Positions 37,125-49,238 of a stretch of DNA of 64,000 nucleotides are shown here, one piece after another. Origin of the DNA: Jacaranda mimosifolia (Eukaryota > Streptophyta > Magnoliopsida > Lamiales > Bignoniaceae); assembly GCA_018894105.1 (NCBI GenBank), contig CM032131.1, positions 6,412,501 to 6,476,500 of the forward strand, in the 5' to 3' direction. The first letter of the stretch is position 1. Each line of letters begins with the position of its first letter. The position numbers and the translations under genes were made by a program. The notes below the pieces were generated by a model. That model had not been told where the DNA came from. It ran no database searches and saw only the letters and a list, made by a program, of their open reading frames with translations.

Positions 37125-39439
37125 GAGGCAGTCTCAATGCCTAGGTGTAGCTATGACCTAGGTATATGTGTATGTGGGCATGATTCTTATGTTGATATTA
37201 ATGATATTAGTGAAGAGCAAGCATGATTTTGGGAACTAGCTACAGCGTGAACTCTTAGGAAAAATGTTCAATACTAAAAGGTTGGAGATTATACCTGGGA
37301 TGGCTGACCAATCAATAATCTTCACCTCTGAGAGTCGAGCATTGAGCTTTAGAATGATAGCAGATCCCTTATGTGTTTTATGTGCTATTTGAAAGGCCTT
37401 AATGTGATTTAGAAAAATTTGGAAAGAAAATTTAATCATTATGGTAATGAGACAAACTTACATATTGCAAGATGATAGGTAATTATAGGAAAGGAAAGGA
37501 GCATGTGGGAGGCGGGGTTGAGGACATAGAGCAAGAAATACATAGACCCCAACGATTATGTTGAGTTTATGAGGAGCGAATTGAAGAAATGGCTTGGGAA
37601 TTAAAGATGAGATGCAATGAGAATTTTCACCTGAAGGGTTTAACCCCATAGCAAAAAGATGTGTTAGCAGAGCTTGCTAAAAAGAAAGAAAAAGAGAATG
37701 AGAAAGTAAAGATAGCCAAAGGTCAAATTGAAAAGCTTCGTATGGTGTGTGCTCAAGCGGAAGATACCTTTGGGTCCTAGAGTTAGACCATCGAAAGATG
37801 GTCTTTGTGACTTACATTATCATAGATGAGGTTAGAAAGATGTTGGCACACTATGAAAATGTCATGGACCAGATTACTGGCAGTAGGCTAGTACCAAAGG
37901 CAAGACCTTCAGGAGTGTATCCTTCTCTAAAGCCAGGAGTGTGATGAGGTATTCGCATCAGGGAGGTGCCAGGAGGGAACCCCGAGGGAGGTCCCGAGGT
38001 GAACCCTGAGGATGTATCGGAGGAGAAACCTAAGAGGATCCTGATAAGGAGTTGCCACAGAAGGTGGCACAAAAAAGGAGGACCCACTAGTCGAGGCACC
38101 ATAAGAGGGGACCCATAGCTAAAGAGCTACAGAGAGAGAACACAGAGGATGAGATTATGGGGGATAAGGAGGTAGATATGGAATTTGGAGATAAAGAGAT
38201 ATATATGGAGTTTGAGGATAAGGATGAGGATGTGGAGGCAGAGGTAGATGAGGAGTCAGACATTATCAATGTCGAGGACAGATGTGCTGAGGCCCTACAT
38301 ATGTGTAAGGATCGGGTGGTCAGATTGGTTGGATCACCAACCACCCTATGAGCCGATCCAATTTTAAGTAAAAATCAATAGAACAAAAAAAAATTATATT
38401 TTGTCAAAACCATCTGAATCGACAGACAAACTGTTGATCCGTTGAACCATTCATGGTTTATTAGAACTAGTGCAGATCATTTACTTTTTATTCTACCATT
38501 TAATTTTTAGCATAATTAACATTTTTTCTTTTTTTTTTTTGCTGTGAACCTCCAAAGCTAAGATAGATCTTAAAAAGTTAAAACCCTAAAACACTCAAAC
38601 AAATCTACAAGATAAAAGCCAAAAATCAAATCTAATATTTTAATTTTTTAAATCCGGCTAGAAGGTAGAAACCCTTAGTCTCGTACCCAACCAATATGCT
38701 CTTAACTCTCTTCCTATAAGTTCTAACTTATGAAGTCAAACAATATAATTTAGACTCTTTATGTTTTATATTGGTATTTTTTTAATTTATTAATAATTTA
38801 TTTGGGATCTTACTTTTGTGTTGCCATTTCAAACTCTTCTAAGGGTTCTTACAACGGATGTGCTTTAATTTTTGTGAGCCCCCTTGATGAGTCTTTCAGT
38901 AGAGCTAGTTCTTCCAAGCCCCCCTTGAAGGTTTTGCAATAGTTTTGATTTCTCCATGCTCGTTAAACGATGGTCCTAAGGCCATTGCAGAAGATTCACC
39001 CGTTGCACTTCGCAATAACCTGAGTAGAAGTCAATTCAAAACTTAGTGTTTTTCTTTCTTTTTTCTTGTTGAGGACAACTTTATTTTCATTCTTCTTTAG
39101 TAGTATGTTAGTAATCGTTTTCTTTTGGGTGGTTAAGTGTAGGTCAAGCATATTTGTTACTTAAGTGTTCCAAATTTGTTAAACTTCATTTTTTTCTTTC
39201 TTTACTAGGGAAGTTTGAGCATTTTTTGTGCTCTTCTCGTACTTGACTGTTAAGATGATTGCATGGTTTATGCTAGATTTGTTCTTCTTGTGTTATTTAC
39301 ATCTTGTCAACTTTTTATCCCTTTTTTGTTTTTATGCCCATTTCTTCGGACTTTGCTGCATGGAGAAGACATGACCATGAGCCCCCTTTGAGGGTCTCCC
39401 AATAGACTTAACTTTTATAAGCCTCCTTTGAGGGGTCTT
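37125..39439. other. TE-derived DNA without a recognised gene
   Basis: No host gene recognised. About 37655-37780 (+) is open and translates to a Lys/Glu-rich, coiled-coil-like stretch (KGQIEKLRMVCAQAED); it is interrupted soon after and resembles retroelement structural protein, but I cannot name it. About 37940-38100 is purine-rich. 38157-38351 (+) encodes an acidic 64-residue peptide of no known family. A 26-bp motif around GCCCCCTTTGAGGGTCTTGCAATAG occurs four times in two pairs (about 38878, 38917, 39380, 39421). Confidence 0.4.
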
Positions 39440-40066
39440 ACTGTAGTTACTTGTTGTTAATGCATCCCCTCGGGTTAGGTTTTATCATTTTCTATGAGAT
39501 CGTATATATAAGAAATATTTTGCCTCTCGCTACAAAAGTGTACTTGATGGAATTAAGCTTCACCCTAAAAGCCTTAAGGAAGACAAAACACATATGCAGA
39601 CCTCTCATGTGGTCTTTCATGCTTCTATTTTTCCCAGCATGTCGTTAATGTATTCTTTCATGTTTCTCCCTATCTACTCCTCATATATGCTATTGGAAAA
39701 CCTTTTCTACATGATTCTCTTATTCTTCAGTCCTAAGCACATGGTATAATAACAAAAGATTCTCTAGTTCACCATAAAGCTAGTATTCTCTTAGACTTCC
39801 GGGACCAATTTGATCCAATTTTACCCTTGATATGTTTCAAGGAAACTGATGAGCCTATACCTTGAAGTAGAGCCCTCTAAGGTGTCACTCATCAGTGAGG
39901 GAATAGATCATTTGGGTAAGCTTTGTTCAAATCTATTAAGTGGATGTATAGTCTCCATTTCTTATTTGACCTATAGAAAAGGACCATATTAGTTAGCCAT
40001 TATGGATGTTGCATTAAGCATATGTACTTTGTTTCCAACAATCTATCTATTTTTTTCTTTATCATT
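39440..40066 (-). pseudogene. Gypsy reverse transcriptase, C-terminal side of CACTA insertion
   Basis: Minus-strand reading from 40066 downward gives RT motifs in order: IDRLLETKYI, SNKKWRLYI, IDLNKAYPNDLFP, YQGYNWIKL, FCYYTMCLGLKN, IGRNMKEYINDML and, after frameshifts, SLIPSSTLL. These match Ty3/gypsy RT blocks 1-6; the catalytic YVDD is YIND here. Several stops occur. The upstream part of the same reading continues at 56605 and beyond, so the 16.5-kb CACTA element splits this pseudogene. RNase H and integrase do not follow. Confidence 0.85.
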
Positions 40067-40800
40067 CACTACAACAAATTATACTTTTAGTAACGAATAA
40101 TTTTGTTACCATAATGCTGAAATTCATTACCCTAACTATTGGTAACAAATTTTTCGTTACTGAAGTTTCGTGCCCTAAAGGCCATCACAAAAAGTCTTTG
40201 TAATGAAATTTATGGTTCGTTACGAATTATGACCTTATGGCGACGAAATGTATCATCACACAAAGTTTCGTATTAGTGATAAAACAATGTTAGTTACAAT
40301 AAATTTCTATAACGTAACGAAATACCTAGTTACCAAAACGTTGACAGTTTTGTCACCTTTTATTTTTCATTACCAATGCATATTATAATAATATTATTTA
40401 CTTATTTTAGTTTCATTACAAATTGTTTGTGTAACAAAAAATTTGGTTACGATTAGTTAAATAATATTTTTATTTTAATAAGCTTCTCGTTACTAATAGA
40501 ATACATAACTAACAATTTCGTTACAAAAGATATTAAGAGTTTTGTTACAATTAGTATATACAACTAATGTTTTGTTACCTATGACTTATAAGATTAAAAT
40601 ATTTTGTTACAAAAAAGCAATGAATTGATTACAAATAATTAATTTCTTAATTAAAATTTACTAATTATTTGTTACGAACTAGTAAATAATTCATTACAAA
40701 TAAGTAAAATAATTCGTTATGGATACATCAAATTAGTTTGTTACGATTAAGAGAAGTGACAAATAAATTTCGTTATCAATAAATTGTTTTGTAACAATAT
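40067..40800. repeat. Left subterminal repeat array of CACTA element
   Basis: Short motifs such as GTAACGAA, GTTACCAA, GTAACAAA and TTCGTTACNA occur repeatedly in both orientations. They match those at the far end (56180-56605). In En/Spm-like elements such arrays bind the regulatory transposase protein. Confidence 0.75.
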
Positions 40801-43058
40801 GGAGGCAATTAAATGGATGGCCTCTATATGGAACAAATGGAGGCAAATTAGTCATATACCCTACAATAATTACAACCACATTTCTAATAACCATACAACC
40901 GTAATTGTATCAACCAAATACAACACAACAATCCAAATAACTCTTGAAATTTTTAGCTAACATTTATTTCAATTCAAAGCACCCAATTCCGAAGAATGAT
41001 CTTAATGCTTATCTACATTTAGTAAGCAAATGAAAATTTCATTTCCAACTCGGAAAAGAATTTATGTCTTTCATACTTACCATCCAAATATTCCTAAAAA
41101 GTCTGTATCTATGGATAGTTCCATATATGAAAAAAAAAATACAACTACTTCATTTCTCCTAGCAGGAAATCTCTCAAGCCTCACTCATTATACTTCCTGC
41201 ATAAATGTAGGACAAACAAAAACTCAATTGTGAGATCTCGAACTTGAAGATTATAAAGCTCATCAAGTAAGTCATAATTTAGAAGCAAGCTAAATTCAAG
41301 AAAATGCAAAAACAAACTGCATTGAGGGTCAACCCTCATTTTTGAAAAATAGGCTATGTTATGCTAATACATTGATGGCTTCTCATGAAAAATATGAATA
41401 GGTTATCACATATGATAAAATGAACCCTTTAAGCAAGAGCAAAACAAGATTTAGTTCTATTAAATATTACACATTTCAAAGTCTCCCCTCTTTATTGTTC
41501 AATTCTTACCGCACAAAGGATAAATTTAATAAGAGAAGCACAGCTAGAATCGAAATTCATTTCATATGAAAGGCTCTATCAAATTGTAGTTGTGAGAAAA
41601 TAATAATCAATGACATAATGGTGGGGCAATTAGCAAATAAGAGCCATCTAACATTACATATATATTTCTCAGGAAAATTCTGCTAAAATAAAAAACCTCA
41701 AAAATTCTAGGGTCATTGGTACTTCATATATTTCATACTCAGTATTTCTATTTTGCCTATTAAGAATATATTGAAAATCTTGCAAAGTCCATCAACTGTT
41801 CTCGTGAAACCGACCAGCACTAAAATAAGCTAATTTAATACACACCACAAAGATAGATGAGAATAGAATAGAGCGAACGTGCTCAAGTTAGGAGCACTAC
41901 TTCTTCAAAGATGTTATAGAAAGTACTATTGTGAAATCTGAAGCATTGGAGAGAAATGAGAATCCCAATTCTAGAAACAGACAAATAGACTGAAATATTA
42001 GTATTGATGGTTTAAATTCTTTCCCTATTATAGATAAACAAGTTCGTGGTACCCAGGCGTATTTGAATGATCACTTGTTCATCTTAGTAGCCTCTTTCTC
42101 AAAACACTCAATCACTCGTCTATCAATACACCAAGCTTATAAATCAAGATAATAGTCAACTTCCAATAGTCCACATAACCAATGACCACAATGTTAATAC
42201 AAACCTTCTCTGTACCCATGCTGAAATTTCAAAACACCACCACCAAAGCAAAATATAGTCAAAAAATTGTAATTGCAAAAGAAATCCACCCAAAAGAAAT
42301 TAAAAATAAGTGTTTTCAGTCAAACAAGCATGCATGAAACAACATAAAGAAATATGTGAGGTAATTTTGGTTTGGGATTTTATATTTTTTTCTATGCAGG
42401 ATTCAATCCAGGAATGTAAAAGGAAAAGTCAATCCAATGAAAAGGAATTTCCGTGCATTTCCTTTTTAACCAAATAGATAAATAATAATTGCAGAAATCT
42501 TTGCAATGTAACTGAATATCTAAAAGAAACAAAACATATATAAATTGACAAATGCTTTCATAACTGCATTATGCAAGCGTTGTCTTTCTATGTTGCTTTA
42601 AAAATGAACAAAAAACAAATCCAAGATCCAAAACATAGAGTTAAAGTTAGTTTTAACAATGTAACTCTCTAAGGTGTACATCTTGCAACCAAAGTCAAGT
42701 GTATGCCAAAATGAGGCATGTGACCCACCTCAGCAACTCCATTATTGACCAGCGACCATAAGTATAGCTCACCTTTAGGCAAGCTTCAACTCAGGTCCCA
42801 ATGCCCTTTAGAAACACTTTACTTTCAATTTTTGTTACATGGTTCTCAAGAAAACCTATGTTCATTTAGGTGATTTGCAATGGTCAGAAAGCTACATTAC
42901 TTCATCTTTAAATAGCATTTAGACAATAATGTCTTACTCTTACAATTTCAATTTATTCAAGAAGTTTGAAGTTTCAAATTTGCAATTAACAAAGCCAAAC
43001 TAAAATAGCATCTAATTGATTGTGTCATCAATTGAAGGTTGGTTTAGAAGGCATTCAC
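40801..43058. other. Interior of CACTA element, no recognised gene
   Basis: Moderately AT-rich, non-repetitive DNA with no long open frame. It lies next to the captured CtpA exon at 43059 and may include intron or flank captured with it, but nothing identifies it. Confidence 0.4.
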
Positions 43059-43262
43059 TGCAAGTGTTCAACAGCATCGTATATCCCCATGCTTTCTGTA
43101 CTTGTATCATCAATTGCAAGGATTAAATCCCCAGATAAAACTCTGGCTCTATATGCTGGACCTCCTAGAGCAGTTGAAATAACTACTAGCTAGAGGTTGA
43201 TTTATCTTTTACAGTAGGATACCCTATAGACAACCTTGCTCCAATAAAAGTATTTCGTGTCC
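43059..43262 (-). pseudogene. CTPA: Captured exon of CtpA-type C-terminal processing peptidase
   Basis: Minus-strand reading gives GARLSIGYPTVKDKSTS, then after a frameshift VVISTALGGPAYRAR, LSGDLILAIDDTSTES and MGIYDAVEHLQ. This is the PDZ region of plant CtpA peptidases, which process photosystem II D1 protein in the thylakoid lumen. The piece is bounded by an AG on its 5' side (43263-43264) and a GT after LQ (43058-43057), the likely splice borders of the parent exon, so it was probably captured as genomic DNA. It covers about 65 residues only, lacks the Ser-Lys catalytic region and is frameshifted. Related exons may lie nearby but I did not recognise any. Confidence 0.75.
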
Positions 43263-43754
43263 CTGACTACTTTCAAAGGACATATCAACAAGTTTTATAT
43301 GCTAGAGAAATCAATAAAAACCATTACGTTCTTATTAAGCTTAAAAAGCTCTATTCAAGATTAACATAGAGGGTAAGGATGTCCTCAACTGAAATAATTT
43401 AAGTTAGAAAAATGAGAGCAAGAAGCCTTTACCCGTAGACTCTTTAATGATTGAATCTTCAAATGAACTTTACAACTCTCAAGCTAGAATGGGAATATGA
43501 CTATCCAAATAGAAAAATGGATAAGTAACCAAAGAAAAAAAGATAAGTAACTAAAGAAACATAGACAACGATCTTACTCATTTCAAATAAGATAAATTAA
43601 TGTAGAACTTCTTAACATAACATTAAAAAGATAGTATCTTCATTAAGAATAATACTTTTGAATGAATAAGAACAATTTAAAATATGTATATGTGTTGTTA
43701 GACTACTTTAAAATCATAAAACACTTTATCTTCTAACTGACCATATGCATCTCA

Positions 43755-45000
43755 GTTTCTTAGGCTTTTTTCTTGTAAAAACTGATTTCACTCAAAAATA
43801 ATTAGCCTGTAACACATAAACCATTTGAAAATATTATGTATCTAATTTACAATGGATCAAATGGTACTGAATTTCGAATTTCCTACTCAAAGATAAGTTA
43901 TTTTTACTAAAACTTGTCACAGTGCATGTACTAGAAATATTAATCTGTTTCTTAAGCGTATTTTCACTACAAACTGCTTTTTCTGGGGTTTAACTAACCT
44001 TAAAAATCTATATCATTTGAAATTTCTATGTGTCTATTTCATGATGGATGAAACGCAACTCAATTTCGACATCCCCACTGAAAGTTAAGCTAGTCTTACT
44101 AAAACCTATCACAGTTCATCTACTTCAAATAATAATCTGTTTCTTAGACATATTTGCACTAAAAACTGCTATCCCTAAAAATTAATTAGTCTATAGAACC
44201 TATACCATTTGAAAGCCCTATTCATCTACTTTACAATGAACTAAATGGTACTCAATTTCGAGTTTCCTACTCAAAGATAAGCTATTTTTACTAAAATCTA
44301 TCATAGTAGTGTATGTACTAGATATATTAATATGTTTCTTAAGTGTATTTTCACTGAAAACTGCTTTTTCTCGGGTTTAACTAACCTTAGAAATCTATAT
44401 CATTTGAAATTTTTATGTGTCTATTTCATGATGGATGAAACGGGACTCAATTTCGACATCCCTAGTGAAAGGTAATCTATTTTTACTAAAACCTATCACA
44501 GTTGATGTACTTCAAATAATAATCTGTTTCTTAGACATAATTGCACTAAAAACTGCTTTCCCTAAAAATCAATTATTCTTTAAGATCTATACCATTTGAA
44601 AGCTCTATTCATCTACTTTAGAATGAATCAAGTGGTACTCCATTCCGACTTTCCTGCTCTAACATAATCTATTTTTACCAAAACTTGTCACAGTGCATGT
44701 ACTAGATATATTAATTTGTTTCTTAAGTATCCTTTCGCTAAAAACTGTTTTTTCTCAAGTTTACGTAGCCATCAACATCCACGTAATTGGAAAGTTATAT
44801 GTGTCTATTTCATGATAGAAGAAACAACACTCAATTTCGGCATCCCTACTAAAAGATAAGCTATTTTTACAAAAGTCTGTCATAGTTCATGTACTTCACA
44901 TACTAATATGTTTCTTGGACATATCTTCACTAAAAACTGTTTTACGTGAAAATCTATTAGCCTTTAAGGTCAGCCTAAATGACAAAAGAAAATGTCCATG
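43755..45000. repeat. 192-bp tandem repeat, seven copies, A/B dimers
   Basis: The anchor GTTTCTTA or GTTTCTTGG recurs at 43755, 43947, 44139, 44334, 44526, 44718 and 44910, spacings 192, 192, 195, 192, 192 and 192. Units alternate between two types: one follows the anchor with AG(C/T)GTATTTTCACT, the other with GACATA..TTGCACT. This gives a higher-order repeat of about 385 bp. Shared blocks include CCATTTGAAA, ACTCAATTTCGA and TCACAGT(T/G)CATGTACT. Confidence 0.9.
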
Positions 45001-45370
45001 TAACCAATTAGCCAATGAAGGTTATGCCTTAAATTTAGCCCAAACAGCTAAAATCACCATGCCACTGCATTATTAGTCAAGAAAATGCATCTATTTGCTC
45101 AAGTTCAACAAATCTCAAGATATAAATGAAATTGATGCTTTCAAGGAATGTCTACATTAAGACCAAAAGGCAATTTATTTATTCTAAAGATGGGTTTAGC
45201 CTCTTCAAAGAAGCGGAACTTCTTGTTTCCTCAAATCAAATAGAATGTTTACAGAAAATCTACCCTATAAATGGCAACATTGAAAAGAACCAGATAAGTC
45301 AAGCAGGGTTTGACCTGCAACTAGAAATTGATTCTAACATGTGGATAGAACACAAACTTTAATTCCTAAC

Positions 45371-46266
45371 CAAGGTTTTAAAAATCGGACCGGACCGGCC
45401 GGTTCGACCAGTAACCGGTGACTGATCCGGTCCGAATCACTCCCCCAAACTGGTTGCACTCGGACCGGTTGGGAACCGGTCAGAACCGGTCCCGGTTCGA
45501 CCGGTTCTTGACCGGTTCAATTTTTTTTTTTTTTTTCGATTTTCTGAATTTTCCTATCATATTTGACCATTACTGTTTACTGTTGACCAAAGATACTAAT
45601 TTTGACCAATTTTTTAAAAAATAAAAACCTAATTCACAAAGACAAACTATCTATCTCTTCCCTTTCCTTTCCTTTTCTTTCTTCCTCCCTCCCGGCTGCT
45701 GCTATAGTGGTACTGTTCTCTGCTGCAATTGAAGAGGAAACAAGAAAATATTGCAAGATCTTCATTCCATAGTTTATTTATTTGAAGTCCAATGATGTGA
45801 TTATATTTTGGATAATTGATGGTTGAATTTGTTGTTGTTTTATTAATTTCTATTGGAATATATTGGACAGTTAGTGTGAAAAAATATGTTTTATTTTGTT
45901 AAATATAAAACTTGAAACTTGAAGGGATGGCCATTTGTATTAATATTAAATAGTTGTGTGTTACTATTTTAATTAGATTATATATTTGTAATTGATTAAT
46001 AGAGAAATGGTATTTTCTAAAGAACCATTTGAAGGGAAAAAAATGACTAAATTATGGAGAATTTTTTTTTATTTTTCAATATTGTTGGAATTTTTCTATT
46101 TTTTACAATATATTAATTATATTATATATATTTATAAAATTAAAAATAATTATTACGTCATTATGACGTCACACCGGTCGAACCGGTGGTTCAACCGGTC
46201 CAACCAGTTGAACCAGTAACCATTAACGTTGCCGGTTCTTTGTCCGGTCCGGTTTTGAGAACATTG
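45371..46266. mobile_element. hAT-type element rich in ACCGGTT motifs
   Basis: An 896-bp element opens CAAGGTTTTAAAAATCGG; the reverse complement of its end opens CAATGTTCTCAAAACCGG. The 8-bp flanks TTCCTAAC (45363-45370) and TTCCTTAC (46267-46274) match at seven positions, as for hAT superfamily duplications. Both end regions contain many ACCGGTT/AACCGGT words in both orientations (45380-45520, 46170-46255). No transposase frame. Confidence 0.75.
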
Positions 46267-46274
46267 TTCCTTAC

Positions 46275-46889
46275 TGTAGCTTCAACTGAATCATATTGAG
46301 AAATACCTAGACATTCTATAATTATATTGAACAATATCTAAATAGAATCCAAACAATTGGGACATCAGTTATTTCATAAGCAGTATAGGTTTGATTGAAT
46401 ATCACTACCTAATCTAGGTAGAGTAGAAACAACGATTTATAATTCTGACCAAATCAATGGTAAAAAAATTCTTCTCACTCATTCTACATACAAAAAAGGG
46501 CAACTAGTTTTGACACCCATCTTCTTCATACAAAATTAATTCTGAGTTGTATGAACAACAATTTCATGGAGTTTTTCCAAAGAACAAAAAAGAAGGGTTC
46601 TTGAATCTTGACCTAATTTGCAGGAATCATAGCCAAACAGCGGTCATGGAGAAGAAAGGTGGAGATGCGAGATTCTTAGCTTCACGGTCAAGAGAACAAG
46701 CATGGGAAATTCGGCTGAAGAGAAGAAAGAAAAGTGGTGGGCGTGAGAAATTTGGGAAGAGGAGAGAAAAGCGTGGAAGATGAGAGAAATCGTGCGGAGG
46801 TGAGAGAATTTGAGAATTGGAATATGATTTTTATTAGAAAAAATTAGATAATTTTAAAAATACAATACATATATATATATATATGAAAA
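46275..46889. other. Interior of CACTA element between hAT and organelle-like DNA
   Basis: No supported gene. An open stretch at 46547-46783 (+) encodes a basic peptide with no recognised motif, and is probably chance. An (AT)n tract lies near 46869-46884 just before the composition changes. Confidence 0.4.
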
Positions 46890-49150
46890 GAAAAACAGAA
46901 TGGTTGCCAAGAGGTTGGGTGGGGAGCCCGACCATTCCTGAATCCTATGAGGGAATGGAGTAAGGGCTCTACCGATCTAATATGGAGCTATTGAGTTATG
47001 AGCTCCCTCTTTTATGGGCTCTATAGTGTCTTTTTATGGTCCTTCAGGGGCTTCTTAAAGAGCTTCTAGAGTGAGAAGTGAAGTGATAGGAAGAGAAGAC
47101 GGCTGGCGGGAGATCTCTACTCATAAAACCCCCTTGACTAGTAAGGGGAAAACGAAAGTGCGCTCCTGCGCACCAGCTGAAGAAAGGTGGAAGCTTACCT
47201 TATTAATAGGGTTCCAAACCTATCTTACTAATAAGAAGAAAGGGGCAAGCTAAAACCTACTCCTAACAAGTTGGAAAGCTGCCTTATGTAGTTACCCGTT
47301 CTTTCATCGAGATTACCGAATTATGGTAGAAGATCTAATAGAATTAGAATCTGGTTTGAGGAATTGGATAATGGCCTTCTTTGCTATTAGTTTCAATATC
47401 TGCTGCTTTTGTGCCAACCCTCAACGAAGGAAGAACTCTGGGGAAGGCAGGAACTTCCACTCCCCCTGGCAAAGGCTCTGGCTCGCCTCCACTAGAGAAC
47501 TCTAAATTTTGATTCTGGCCTGAAGGAGAAAGAAGCTCGACTGGACCGCTTTCTTCATATGGCCCACTAAAAAAGGCATCCTCGTCGCAGCAAAACCCGT
47601 CTTTCTTAGTTTAGTCAAAAATGAGACTTTCACAGGTCCGATAGGTCTTTCTACTATACTAGTAGGGCTCTTCAAATGCCTTAATTTGCCTTTTCTTCTT
47701 TGTCAACAAGAGCCTTGACTTGGTATTCAATCCCATCCCCGGGAAAGTCCCCCACTGGATCAATCTTTGTTGGCTGGCTTGCTTTGCTTGGTTGGTGGAT
47801 AGGACGAATCCCTGCTATCAATAAGGCTTTGGGATGGATTATCCACTTCGCACACAATGCTAAAGAACATAACTTTGCTTATTTCGAGCGAATGTCAAAA
47901 TCTCATAATATGGGCTTCACCAATTGCTTGTGTTTGTTTAGTCACGCCGCGCCTAAGTCTACGGTAAGCCTCTGGCTGCCACAACTCTCTCTTTCTTTGA
48001 TAAGTTCACTTCAATAATTTCTCGTAAACGATGAATCCGAGTGATTGAAGGTTCAAATACTGAGCGAATATTCAAAGGTCTATTCATGTGAGAATTTCTT
48101 GCCCCTTTGGTTGACACCACCTTAGCCTTAGTCAGTAAGGGAGGGGGGTGACTATTAGATAGGGACTCCGGAAGTTCATGTGAAGAGGTTAGTAGAAGAG
48201 ATCATCAAAGCGGGTCTCCTTCGTTCTTGCTTGGCATATCTATTCAATTAGGATACATCCTGGCTTATCAGCCTGGGATGGTGCCGCTACCAGGCTTGAT
48301 CGAGCACTTGCTCCCCTCCTTCCGCCCTATGGTTGGAATGTCGGGGAGCTACGGCTCTCCTCTTTACTTCCTCTTTAAGATGTCGCTTTCTCGAGCTCTT
48401 CTTTGTTCGAGCTCTCGCTCGCTTCCTCTTTCGAGTCAGCTTTAATCCCAGGAAGCCAGCAAAAGACCTGACTCAAAGCAGCTCTCCTCCATGCATCAAC
48501 CTTCAATCACCTCTTAAGCTAGGGCCTACGGGGATTAAACCTGACTCAAAAGAGGAAGCGAATGAGAGCTCGAACAAAGAAGAGCTCGAGAAAGCGACAT
48601 CTTAAAGAGGAAGCGCTCAGGGATGCTCCGGCGACCCGACATTACGACCAAAGGGAGAAAGGAGGGGAGCAAGGGCTACATCAAGCCAGGGAACGGCACC
48701 AGACAAGGCTAATAAGCCAGGATGGATGCCAAGAGAGCTAAGCGGCTGAAAGCCAAGACAACGAGACCACTTTGATGTTGAGTCGGGGGATGCGAACATA
48801 GTGGCACTAAAATACCTTCTGCGCTATCTTAAAGGTGAAAAACTTCCATTCCATTTTGAGACCGCGACCCATCGCTCCGCACTTTCTCACTGATTTAGTG
48901 AGATAAGTGTGAAATTCTCCTCCACAAGACTCTGGAAAAAGGGCTTGGGAACCAAAGGTGCCGAAAGGTACCGGATGATGCCAATAAGAATGAGTTAGTT
49001 TACTTCCTTTTGAACCTGTGATTCTCCTTTCCTTCTTGCCTTCCTTGGAGACCTCATCCCTGATCCTTCTATTGTCAGTCAAGTAATCTCTCTTTAATTT
49101 CTCTCTGTCAGCGACAGTAAGACCTGGTGCTTCAAACTAAGGAGTAGGTG
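46890..49150. other. Organelle-like (probably mitochondrial) DNA insertion
   Basis: For about 2.2 kb the base composition is clearly more GC-rich than its surroundings, and the texture is that of plant mitochondrial intergenic DNA: short purine/pyrimidine blocks such as GAAGAAAGG, AGGGGGGTGACTATTAG and CTTTCTCGAGCTC, with no AT tracts. I recognised no mitochondrial gene. Near 48808-48840 the + frame reads ALKYLLRYLKG, a copia RNase H-type trace, and copia fragments are common in plant mtDNA. Borders are set where the AT-rich texture stops and resumes. A plastid origin looks less likely, but only a search would settle it. Confidence 0.55.
48256..48724. repeat. 194-bp inverted repeat in organelle-like DNA
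   Basis: Arms 48256-48449 and 48531-48724 are inverted copies around an 81-bp centre. The inner 83 bp (48367-48449 versus 48531-48613) differ at only a few places and include CTTTCTCGAGCTCTTC. The outer 110 bp are more diverged (CATCCTGGCTTAT, CTTGCTCCCCTCCTT). The arrangement forms a long perfect-to-imperfect hairpin. Confidence 0.85.
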
Positions 49151-49238
49151 ACAGCAGCTTTCCCTTGTTCTCATATTAACTTTTTACTAATTGAAAATAA
49201 AAATCATGAAAGTAACAAAAAGGACTACTAGTTCTTAA

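Noticed and set aside
43755..45000. CRISPR-like array
   Set aside because: Repeats are 192 bp, contiguous and diverged without unique spacers, in a plant genome; it is a tandem satellite-like array.
46547..46783. 78-codon basic open frame on the + strand
   Set aside because: No motif, no signal peptide, no splice context; it sits in transposon interior DNA and is probably chance.
47700..48017. 105-codon open frame in organelle-like DNA
   Set aside because: It resembles no mitochondrial protein I know; GC-richer DNA gives longer chance frames.
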